NCBI GenBank assembly: GCA_910579155.1
Contig: CAJTTS010000155.1
Location: 1 to 6,186 of the forward strand
Direction: 5' to 3'
DNA length: 6,186 bases
Source of the DNA: an uncultured Oscillospiraceae bacterium
GTDB lineage: Bacteria; Bacillota_A; Clostridia; Oscillospirales; Oscillospiraceae
Made by a program: the position numbers and the translations under genes. The notes under the pieces were generated by a model. That model ran no database searches. It was not told the origin of the DNA and saw nothing but the letters and a program-made list of their open reading frames with translations. Positions 1-6,186 of this stretch are shown here, piece by piece (position 1 is the stretch's first letter; every line of letters begins with the position of its first letter).

Positions 1-306
1 CTGACCCTGGGGGAGCAGCCGGACCGGGACCTGGGCAAGTACGGGAGGATGCGCCTGACGTATCTGAGGGAGCACCGTCCGGGGCTGCTGAACCGCCTGA
101 CGCTGAACGGGACGCTGTTCAGCCACCTGCTGGAGATCGAGGACACAGCCAACAGCAGGTTGGAGCGGATGATGCCGGGGCTGGCAAAGGCGGCGGGGGT
201 GACGGAGCAGTTGAAGGCCAGCGACATGATGACGTGGGTGGGCCTGATGAACTCCTGCAAGGCCCAGGCGGAGGAAATCATCCTGTCCGAGCTGATCTAC
301 AGCTAA
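1..306 (+). CDS. tnpV: TnpV family transposon-encoded protein, 5'-truncated by the window edge
   Basis: Frame 1 is open from the first base and ends at a TAA at 304-306, giving about 101 codons. The translation carries the hallmarks of the TnpV family as I know it: KYGRMRLTYLREHRPGLLNR near the start of the visible part, then a run of the type MMPGLAKAAGVTEQLKA, then MTWVGLMN and a C-terminal AEEIILSELIYS. Family members are usually about 110-125 residues, so only the first 10-25 residues should lie upstream. The first in-frame ATG (49-51) falls inside the conserved block, so it is not the likely true start. TnpV was named from the Tn4451-type mobilizable transposons of clostridia; its biochemical role is not established and no catalytic motif is visible. 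It marks mobile DNA next to the methylase-helicase. The identification is strong; the function is unknown. Confidence 0.85.
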   Translation: MTLGEQPDRDLGKYGRMRLTYLREHRPGLLNRLTLNGTLFSHLLEIEDTANSRLERMMPGLAKAAGVTEQLKASDMMTWVGLMNSCKAQAEEIILSELIYS

Positions 307-3300
307 ACGAACCAAATCAGCCTGCCCAGGAGGGGCCGAGTGCGGAAGCGCCCGGCCCTTCTTCCATTTCCCAGGCGGAGATCGACGCCATCCTGCGGGA
401 TTATCCGGGCAGGATGCGGATCTTCACCCTGTACCAGCACGGCATATCCGCCAAGGACGCCGTTGCCGCGCTCAAAAAGGAGTACGGATATTCCGGCGGC
501 AACCACACGTTTCTGGACGGCGCATCCGGCATGGTCAACTACCGCCCTGACACCGGCCTGACCCTGCAACGCTACCAGCCCCAGGCGGAGGTCACGGTGA
601 AGTGGCCCACCCTGGAAAAGCGGATTCGCCAGCTTATCCAGGAGGGGAGCTACCTCGCCTCGGACGAGATTGAGAAGTACGAGAGCGACCATCTGGAGGA
701 TGCGCCGGAACAGGAAGCGGAAGTGCTTGACGGATCTGCGTCATCCCTCATCTCCGAATTGGAAAGCACTTCTTTTCAGATGGATTACAATGCGCTGAAA
801 GAGAGCCATCCTGGTAATATCGTGGTGTACCAAATAGGGGACGCCTTTGAAATATTTGGCCCGGATGCACGGGTATCTTCAAGGGAACTGGATCTGAGGC
901 TCACTACCTACATCGTTCCGGGCCTGGGGCGCGTAGCCATGTGCGGTTTCCCAATCCAGGAGCTTGAGCGAAACATGGAAAAGCTGCGGGAAAAACACGC
1001 TGTTACCGTCTCGGCTATCGTTGAAAATTCCACAAGGCGTCAGGTATCGACTTTTCCGCCCCTTGCCCAAACACCGGGGCGAACCGGGCCTACTGCCAGG
1101 GAAAGCACCGCCGTCCATGCGCCGGGGGCCGCGCCCCCAATCCCGGCCACGGTGCCGCCCAGGGAGATCACCCCGGCTGACATTGATGCCGCCCTCCAGG
1201 AGTGGAACGGCGATATGGACAGCAAGCGCCGGGTACAGCAGTACATGGCCGACCATGCCCGTGACCGGGCCACGGCGGAGTGGCTGAAAAACGAGTACGG
1301 CGATGATCTCCCCGCGTTCCCCGTCACGGTGGAGGGCGCGGCCACCGACCTGCCCTGGACAAAGGTACAGCGCCGCCTTGCCCTTCTGCTGAAAGAGGAC
1401 AGGTTTTTCACCCAGGCTGAACTGGACAATTTTGAGGACATCGACCCCGCCGCCGTTCGGGAGCAGTTGGAGAGCGGCGTCCCGTCCCCCTTTGTGGAGC
1501 AGGTCATGGCCGATGTGGAGCGGCTGGCGGGCCAGGAGGCGGAGCAGGAGGCCGACGCCGCGCCCACCGTCCGGGAGATCTACGAGAAATATAAGCCCAT
1601 GGTCATAGAGAAGGTGCTGGCCGACCAAGCCTATCAAAACGCCTGTAAAAATTCCGATCAGGAGGCCGCCCGGATGGAGGGCGGGGAGGCCGTAAACCGG
1701 GCGGCGCTCTCCATCATGTTCCCGGACGGGACAACGGCTGTCATCGGCGCGGAGGATTTTACGCGGCTGTATTTCGATATGGCAGATTTCCGTCTGCGCC
1801 TGCACAGGGAGGTCGTAGACGAGACCTATCCCATACTGTCCCAAGCCCCCGACCTGTCCGGCCAGCCTATCGCCCGCGAGGGCGATACCCTCACTATTGG
1901 GGATGGGGACGCCGCCCACGAGGTTGACATCACCGTTTCCGACGAGGACTGGCAGGCCATCCAGGACGCCGTGCCAGAAAAGCCTCCCCGCGACCCTCTG
2001 GCCCCGGCCTACCAACCGGGTGATACGGTCTATCTGGACAAGACGGCCTACGAGATTTCCGGCATCGGCCTGTTTGACGTAGACCTCCAGGACCCTGCCC
2101 AAGCCTATCCCATCCTCCGCTCCGAACCCATAGAACGATTTGAAGCCCTGCTGTGGCAGGATGCCCGGAACGGTCCTATCACCGAGTTTCTGCCCGCCAG
2201 ATTGGAGAGCCCCCATGACTACTTCCGGGATGCCCTGGCCTCCGGCCTGCTGGCAGACCGGGACAAGGAACGGATCTCCATCTGGCTGCGCTCCGGCCTG
2301 GGCAATACCCGGATCGGGCAGTATCTCGCGGAACAATTCGCGGAACGGGCTGGATCAATACAGCTACCTTCCGGCGGAACGGTGGACTATTCTACCTCCA
2401 CCACCGGCATGGAGATAGCCGTACACAGCGACGCGGTTTCATCAAGCCGGTATATGGGCTGGGCCTTGATCCCCTCCGTCCTCCGCGCCCTCTGGCAGCA
2501 GGAGCTGGACGGCTTCACCCGTGAGCCGGTCCAGCGCCCCGCCGTCCACCTGGAGGGCAAACCCGCCTATCAGGTGGGGGACAAGGTGACGTTCCCCTAT
2601 GGGGAGCGGGAGATCAGCGGCACCATCAGCTACATCGGGGACATAGACGTGCGTATTGACACGGGGCCTTACTCCTGGAGCCAGGAAACCATCAACCGGG
2701 ATATGTTTGAGGACGCGCTTCGCCAGGATGAACGCAACGTGGGGCTGTTTACCCCGGAAGCGATCCCGGCCCAGGAGTTCACCACACAGCCTGTAACGGT
2801 CTATCCGGCGGAACCGAACCACCTTCCCTTTGAAGTTGTGGTGGAACGGCTGAACATCCCCGAACAGGCGCAGGATCAGCCGGAACAGGCCCCTGCCGCC
2901 GGGAATTTCCGCATCACCGACGATGATGTGGGCGTTGGCACTCAGAAAGAGAAGTTCCGCCGCAACATGGAGGCCATCAACACCCTCCAGGGCATTGAGC
3001 TGGAAGGACGTTCCGCCACCCCCGCCGAACAGGAAATCCTGTCCCAGTATGTGGGCTGGGGCGGCCTGCCCGACGCCTTTGACCCGGATAAATCCGGCTG
3101 GACGGAGGAATTTTTAGAGCTGCAAGCGGCCCTCACCCCGGAAGAATACGCTTCGGCACGGGCCTCCACCCTCAACGCCCACTACACCCGCCCCACCATC
3201 GTCAAGGCCATCTATGAGGCCGTGGAGCGCATGGGCTTCCAAACCGGCAATATCCTGGAACCCTCCTGCGGCATCGGCAACTTCTTCGGCCTGCTGCCGG

Positions 3301-6185
3301 AGGGCATGGCCGCGTCCAGGCTGTACGGCGTGGAGCTGGACAGCATCACCGGGCGCATCGCCCAACAGCTCTATCCCAACGCCAACATTTCCATCCAGGG
3401 CTTTGAGAAAAGCGAGTTCCCGGACGGCTTCTTTGACCTCGCCGTTGGCAATGTCCCCTTTGGCGGCTATAAGCTGGTGGACCGGCGCTATGACAGGGAA
3501 AACCTGCTGATCCACGACTATTTCTTCGCCAAAACCATCGACAAGGTGCGCTCCGGCGGCGTCATCGCCTTTGTCACCTCCAACGGCATCAGCGGCGGCA
3601 CCATGGACAAGAAGGACCGCCATGCGCGGGAGTACATCGCCCACCGCTGTAACCTGCTGGGGGCCGTCCGCCTGCCCTGCAACGCCTCCCTCGCCTACGC
3701 CGGGACGGAGGCGGGCATGGACATCGTGTTCCTTCAGAAGCGGGACGTGCCCCTGACGCGGGACGGACCCCTGCCCGGATGGGTGGACGTGGATACGTTG
3801 GAAGAACACACCTACACCGGCGGCGATGGGGTGGAAAAGCGCGGCTTCGTCACCATGAGCCGGTATTTCCAGACCCACCCGGAAATGGTGCTGGGCAATC
3901 TGGAGATCACCTCCGGCCCCTTCGGGGCGCAGTTGGTGTGCCAGCCCGTCCCCGGCGCGGATCTTGCCCAGCAGCTCCACGAGGCCATGTCCCACATCCA
4001 CGGGGAATACCGGGAGGCCGAGGCCCCGGAGCTGGACGAGGACATCAGCGAGGCGGAGTCCGCCGCCATCCCCGCCGACCCCAGCGTGAAAAATTTCTCC
4101 TATGCCCTTGTAGACGGCGATGTGTACTACCGCCAGAACTCCGTCATGGTAAAGCCCAACTTGACCGCTTCCGCCAGGGAACGGGTCAAGGGCATGATCG
4201 AGCTGCGGGACTGTGTGCGGGAGCTGATCGACTTTCAGATGGATGAGTACACCCCGGACAGCGCCATCCAGAAAAAACAGGCCGAGTTGAACCAGCTCTA
4301 TGACGCTTTTGCCAAAAAGCACGGCCTGATCAATGACCGAGCCAACCGTCTGGCCTTTTCCGCCGACAGCGCCTACTACCTGCTGTGTGCGTTGGAGGTG
4401 CTGGACGAGGACGGGCGGCTGGAGCGCAAGGCGGATATGTTCACCAAGCGCACCATCAAGCCCCACCGGGCCGTCACCAGCGCGGACACCGCCATGGACG
4501 CCCTGGCCGTGTCCATTGGGGAACGGGCCTGTGTGGACCTGCCCTTCATGGCCCAGCTCACCGGCAAGACGGCGGATGAGCTGACGGCGGAGCTGCGGGG
4601 CGTGATCTTCAAAGACCCAGCCGCGGGGAGCGACCCGCTGAAGGGCTGGCAGACCGCCGACGAGTACCTGTCCGGCAATGTGCGGCAGAAATTAAAGGCG
4701 GCGCGGGCGGCGGCGGAGCGGGACCCGGCCTACCAGGGGAACGTGGACGCCCTGCTTGCCGCCCAGCCCAAGGATCTGGACGCCTCCGAGATCGAGGTCC
4801 GGCTGGGGGCCACCTGGATCGACAAAAAGTACATCCAGCAATTTATGTACGAGACGCTGAAAACCCCCTATTACCTCAAGGGAAAGATCAAGGTCAGCTA
4901 TTCCCGCCACACCGCCGAATGGTCAGTGTCCAACAAGGGCAGCATCAGCGAGACCGACATCGCCGCCTACAGCACCTTCGGCACCAGCAGGGCCAACGCC
5001 TACCGCATCCTGGAGGATTCGCTGAACTTCCGGGATGTCCGCGTTTATGACACGGTGCTGGAGGCAGACGGCAGGGAGCGGCGGGTATTGAACGCCAAGG
5101 AGACCACCCTGGCGGCGCAGAAGCAGCAGGCCCTCCGGGACGCGTTCAAAGAGTGGATCTTCAAGGACCCCCAGCGGCGGCAGGCGTTGGTACAGCAGTA
5201 CAATGAGGAAATGAACTGCATCCGGCCCCGCGAGTACGACGGGAGCCGGATCGTCTTTTCCGGCATCAACCCGGAGATCCGGCTGCAACCCCATCAGGTA
5301 AACGCCATCGCCCATGTGCTGTACGGCGGCAACACCCTGCTGGCCCACGAGGTGGGCGCGGGCAAGACCTTTGAGATGATCGCCTCCGCCATGGAGAGCA
5401 AGCGGCTAGGGCTGTGCCATAAATCTATTTTCGTGGTGCCCAACCACCTGACGGAGCAGACGGCGGCGGAGTTTCTGCGTCTCTACCCCTCCGCCAACAT
5501 CCTCGTCACCACCAAGCGGGATTTTGAGAAGCACCGCCGCAAAAAATTCTGCGCCCGCATCGCCACCGGGGACTATGACGCCGTGATCATCGGCCACTCC
5601 CAATTTGAGAAGATCCCCATCAGCTACGCCCGCCAGGAGCGGCTGATCTTTGAGCAGATCAACGAGATCACCGACGGTATCCAGGATCTGAAGAACAGCG
5701 GGGCGGAGAAGTTTTCCGTGAAGCAGTTGGAGCGGACAAAGCGGAACCTGGAGGCGCGGCTGGAAAAACTGCAAGCCAACCACCGCAAGGATGATGTGGT
5801 GACGTTCGAGCAGTTGGGCGTGGACATGATGTTCGTGGATGAGAGCGACAACTATAAAAACCTGTTCCTCTACACCAAAATGAGGAACGTGGCGGGGCTT
5901 TCCACCACCGACGCGCAGAAATCCAGCGATATGTTTGCGAAATGCCGCTATCTGGACGAGATCACCCGTGGACGCGGCGTGGTGTTTGCAACCGGCACCC
6001 CCATCTCCAACTCCATGACGGAGATGTTCACCATCCAGCGGTATCTCCAGTATGACCGCCTCCAGGAGATGGGCATGGGGCACTTCGACTGCTGGGCCTC
6101 CCGGTTTGGCGAGACCGTCACCGCCCTGGAGCTGGCCCCGGAGGGATATACTTTTTTCAGATGGAAAAAGTATATCCCTCTAAAT
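306..6185 (+). CDS. Giant ICE-type DNA methylase / SF2 (SNF2-like) helicase, partial, start unresolved, C-terminus missing
   Basis: Frame 3 is open without a stop from the tnpV stop to the window edge, 1960 codons. Counting residues from nt 306, it holds: a Pro/Ala/Glu linker (1-20); accessory domain copy 1 (21-127); a MutS domain I-like segment (159-241); accessory domain copy 2 (288-378); an NSD-motif helical region (422-509); two beta-rich repeats (569-629, 755-815); an N6-adenine-methylase-like domain (about 868-1150) with EPSCGIGNFF and NVPFG; a long conserved middle; and helicase lobe 1 (about 1659-1945) with GAGKT, DESD and ATGTPISN. This order matches the large methylase-helicase proteins of clostridial ICEs. 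The likely role is modification or remodelling of transferring DNA and protection from host defence; this is inferred, by analogy with P1 DarB. The start is uncertain: the first in-frame ATG is 414, inside conserved sequence, with no clear ribosome binding site, and GTG 234 overlaps tnpV. Helicase lobe 2 is absent: conserved sequence ends near 6140 and the last 13-15 codons come from an AT-rich palindromic tail. Confidence 0.88.
366..686 (+). other. Accessory domain, copy 1 (ICE-type, EYG...WPTLEKRI)
   Basis: Domain-level annotation within the methylase-helicase. It starts with ISQAEIDAIL, continues through DAVAALKKEYG and a GGNHTFLDGASG stretch, and closes with VKWPTLEKRIRQLIQEGSYL followed by ASDEIEKY. 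The pattern of a short helix, LK-EYG, a Gly-rich turn, then W-P-K-V/E-KRI-x-L-I-x-x-x-x-Y/F-L/F recurs in many large clostridial conjugative-element proteins, from my memory of the family. No catalytic residues are recognisable; a protein- or DNA-binding adaptor is a guess. A second, diverged copy lies at 1167-1439. Confidence 0.65.
780..1028 (+). other. MutS domain I-like segment
   Basis: About 83 residues that line up by eye with the N-terminal mismatch-recognition domain of MutS. HPGNIVVYQIGDAFEIFGPD corresponds to the MutS pattern HP-x-x-x-L-F-Y-R-M-GDFYELF-x-DA. LDLRLTT corresponds to LDI-x-LT. VAMCGFPIQELERNMEKL corresponds to PMAGIPYHAVE-x-YLAKL. VTVSAIVE corresponds to the closing strand ESVAICEQ. 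The Phe of the mismatch-wedging F-x-E motif seems retained (AFEIFG has F-E-I where MutS has F-Y-E), but its exact register is uncertain. None of the other MutS domains, including the ATPase, is present. Hand-counted GC is 48% over 721-900, against 70-75% on either side, and ATA codons appear (QIGD, EIFG), suggesting separate acquisition. Confidence 0.6.
1167..1439 (+). other. Accessory domain, copy 2
   Basis: Second, diverged copy of the domain at 366-686. Landmarks match in order: ITPADIDAALQEW against ISQAEIDAIL; ATAEWLKNEYG against AVAALKKEYG; DLPWTKVQRRLALLLKEDRF against VKWPTLEKRIRQLIQEGSYL; TQAELDNFED against ASDEIEKYES. This copy is shorter because the Gly-rich central stretch is replaced by DDLPAFPVTVEGAA. 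That variant (EYG-DDLPAFPVT) is the form I associate with clostridial ICE methylase-helicases. It is separated from the MutS-like segment by a Pro/Ala/Thr-rich linker at about 1041-1166. Confidence 0.62.
1569..1832 (+). other. Conserved helical region with NSD motif
   Basis: Family-specific segment, from VREIYEKY through ADQAYQNACKNSDQEAAR to LYFDMADFRLRLHREV and ETYP. The combination AY-x-N-x-C-x-NSD followed by LYFD-x-x-x-F-x-x-RLH-x-EV-x-x-x-TYP recurs, as I remember it, near the N-terminus of related clostridial ICE helicases, where it is the first conserved block. Here it lies more than 400 codons into the frame, so this protein carries an extended N-terminus made of the duplicated accessory domain and the MutS-like segment. 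No enzymatic motif is seen. Confidence 0.5.
2010..2192 (+). other. Beta-rich GDxV...QDxRN repeat, copy 1
   Basis: Short module beginning YQPGDTVYLDKTAYEISGIG, continuing with LFDVDLQDP and ending with FEALLWQDARN and ITEFL. The opening resembles small beta-barrel modules in which a G-D-x-V turn is followed by alternating strands; that structural reading is inference. A diverged copy occurs at 2568-2750. In related proteins this block (GDTVYLD...FEI...V-LRDP...YPI-RSE) is commonly present in one or more copies, from memory. No active-site residues are evident. Confidence 0.55.
2214..2532 (+). other. Conserved interdomain region between the two beta-rich repeats
   Basis: Family-conserved stretch containing YFRDALASGLLADRDKERI, then a short GNTRIGQYLAE helix, a Thr/Ser-rich strand (VDYSTSTTGMEIAV) and SVLRALWQQELDGFTREP. 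The arrangement (helical DALxSGLLxxRDKExI, then TxIxQxLAxxF, then a W/Y-QQExDGFxRE end) matches my recollection of the corresponding segment in clostridial ICE helicases. The GNTRIGQYLAE part reads like a small helix-turn-helix-type unit, but this cannot be confirmed by eye. Function is unknown. Confidence 0.45.
2568..2750 (+). other. Beta-rich GDxV...QDxRN repeat, copy 2
   Basis: Diverged partner of the module at 2010-2192. YQVGDKVTFPYGEREISGTI matches YQPGDTVYLDKTAYEISGIG, and MFEDALRQDERN matches RFEALLWQDARN, with the middle strands rebuilt around YIGDIDVRIDTG. The two copies are exactly the same length (183 bp) and start 558 bp apart. It is followed by a Pro/Glu/Gln-rich linker at about 2751-2906 that separates the accessory half of the protein from the methylase-like domain. 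Confidence 0.5.
2907..3750 (+). other. N6-adenine methyltransferase-like domain
   Basis: Opens with the family signature FRITDDDVG and a QYVGWGG motif (about 3045-3065), followed by STLNAHYTRPTIVKAIYEAV. The SAM-binding motif I is EPSCGIGNFFG (3258-3290); the acidic residue that would contact SAM is in YGVELDSITGRIAQ. The catalytic motif IV is NVPFG (3450-3464), a variant of (N/D/S)PP(Y/F) typical of N6-adenine methylases and, as I recall, the usual form in this family. The following IHDYFFAKTIDKVRSGG and VIAFVTSNG strands and the later GTEAGMDIVFLQKR complete a Rossmann-like layout. Methylation of DNA adenine is expected from the family; activity with V in place of the first P is not proven by the sequence. 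Confidence 0.78.
3780..5270 (+). other. Family-specific middle region between methylase and helicase
   Basis: Nearly 500 codons without a recognisable catalytic motif but with strong family character. It contains FVTMSRYFQTHPEMVLG, then SYALVDGDVYYRQNSVMV, then a helical stretch around RVKGMIELRDCVRELI. A conserved block follows: FSADSAYYLLCALEVLDEDG and FTKRTIKPHRAVTSADTAMD, then LAVSIGERACVDLPFMAQLT. Later come EVRLGATWIDKKYIQQFMYE and TFGTSRANAYRILEDSLN, and the run-in to the helicase includes FKEWIFKDPQRR and YNEEMNCIRPREYDG. The same string of motifs links methylase and helicase halves in clostridial ICE proteins, as remembered. Its job is not known; a target-recognition or structural linker role is a guess. 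Confidence 0.6.
5280..6140 (+). other. SF2/SNF2-like helicase, first RecA lobe only
   Basis: The lobe opens with RLQPHQVNAIAHVLYGGNTL, corresponding to the Q-like/motif 0 region. The Walker A motif is GAGKT at 5355-5369, followed by FEMIASAME. Motif Ia is around VVPNHLTEQTAAEF. The Walker B box is MMFVDESDNYKN, with DESD at 5838-5849 in place of DEAH/DEAD. Motif III is ATGTPISNSM at 5988-6017, the SNF2-type form. A coiled, charged insertion lies between them at about 5640-5790. The second lobe, with motifs V and VI including the arginine finger, is not in the window: after FGETVTALELAPEG the expected continuation does not appear. A helicase ending here could bind ATP but should not translocate. 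Confidence 0.8.
6141..6180. repeat. Perfect 16-bp inverted repeat with 8-nt loop at a homology break
   Basis: The left arm GAGGGATATACTTTTT (6141-6156) is the exact reverse complement of the right arm AAAAAGTATATCCCTC (6165-6180). The 8-nt spacer TCAGATGG could add a T-G and a C-G pair around an AGAT tetraloop. GC over 6141-6186 is 14 of 46 (30%), against about 70% just upstream, and conserved helicase sequence stops at the left arm. The first GAGGG can belong to either the gene or the repeat. Six bases (TAAATT) follow before the window ends. The likeliest reading is the end of an inserted element with subterminal secondary structure, for example an IS200/IS605-type end, but no transposase is in view. 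Confidence 0.7.
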
Positions 6186-6186
6186 T

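Noticed and set aside
180..306. Programmed -1 frameshift joining TnpV to the helicase frame
   Set aside because: The relative frame (-1) fits, but no canonical X-XXY-YYZ slippery heptamer with a downstream structure was found before the tnpV stop. Kept only as one of the options for the unresolved start.
879..2336. Long minus-strand open frame of 485 codons
   Set aside because: It lies antisense to the family-conserved methylase-helicase frame and has the G/V/L/R-rich low-complexity look of a shadow created by GC-rich third codon positions. No recognisable motif.
3779..4246. Plus-strand frame-2 open frame of 155 codons
   Set aside because: Gly/Arg/Pro-rich translation overlapping well-conserved frame-3 sequence; a shadow frame.
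3114..4466. Long minus-strand open frame of 450 codons
   Set aside because: Same reasoning: antisense to the methylase domain and middle region, with biased composition and no motif. The plus frame shows clear family motifs across the whole stretch.
6141..6186. Hairpin as a Rho-independent terminator
   Set aside because: The stem is AT-rich, it is not followed by a clear U-run (TAAATT), and it lies inside an open coding frame at a homology break. An element end is a better reading.
6141..6186. Inverted repeat as a fold-back assembly or amplification chimera
   Set aside because: A fold-back would keep mirroring the upstream flank beyond the arm. The sequence after the right arm is TAAATT, not the reverse complement of the CCGG-rich left flank, and an asymmetric 8-nt loop is present.

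Overview
The window is almost entirely one very long forward reading frame that enters from the 5' side and is still open at the 3' edge. It encodes most of a giant DNA methylase-helicase of the kind carried by integrative and conjugative elements (ICEs) of gut Clostridia. The high GC content (hand counts near 70% over most of the gene), the GC-rich third codon positions, and the pairing of this protein with TnpV point to a GC-rich member of the Oscillospiraceae/Ruminococcaceae or a relative. That host assignment is inference. No rRNA, tRNA, CRISPR array, riboswitch or complete insertion sequence is visible.

Layout. Positions 1-306 hold the 3' part of a tnpV gene in frame 1. From the tnpV stop onward, frame 3 carries the methylase-helicase without interruption to the 3' edge. 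In order it encodes: a Pro/Ala/Glu-rich linker (306-365); a first copy of an ICE-type accessory domain (366-686); a segment resembling the mismatch-recognition domain I of MutS (780-1028), with GC clearly lower than its flanks; a second copy of the accessory domain (1167-1439); a conserved helical region with an NSD motif (1569-1832); two related beta-rich repeats (2010-2192 and 2568-2750); an adenine-methylase-like domain (2907-3750; EPSCGIGNFF and NVPFG); a long family-specific middle region (3780-5270); and the first lobe of an SF2/SNF2-like helicase (5280-6140; Walker A GAGKT, DESD, ATGTPISN).

Two edges are odd. At the 5' end, the helicase frame has no convincing start codon and runs open underneath tnpV, so the true N-terminus is either upstream or lost to a rearrangement. 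At the 3' end, the conserved helicase sequence stops at 6140-6146 and gives way to a roughly 30% GC tail containing a perfect 16-bp inverted repeat around an 8-nt loop. This looks like the end of an inserted element, and it would cut the helicase before its second lobe.

Functionally, a methylase fused to a helicase in a conjugative element recalls the polyvalent anti-restriction proteins such as phage P1 DarB, which protect incoming DNA. TnpV belongs to a transposon-associated family of unestablished function. The combination suggests a mobile-element interior with nested rearrangements.
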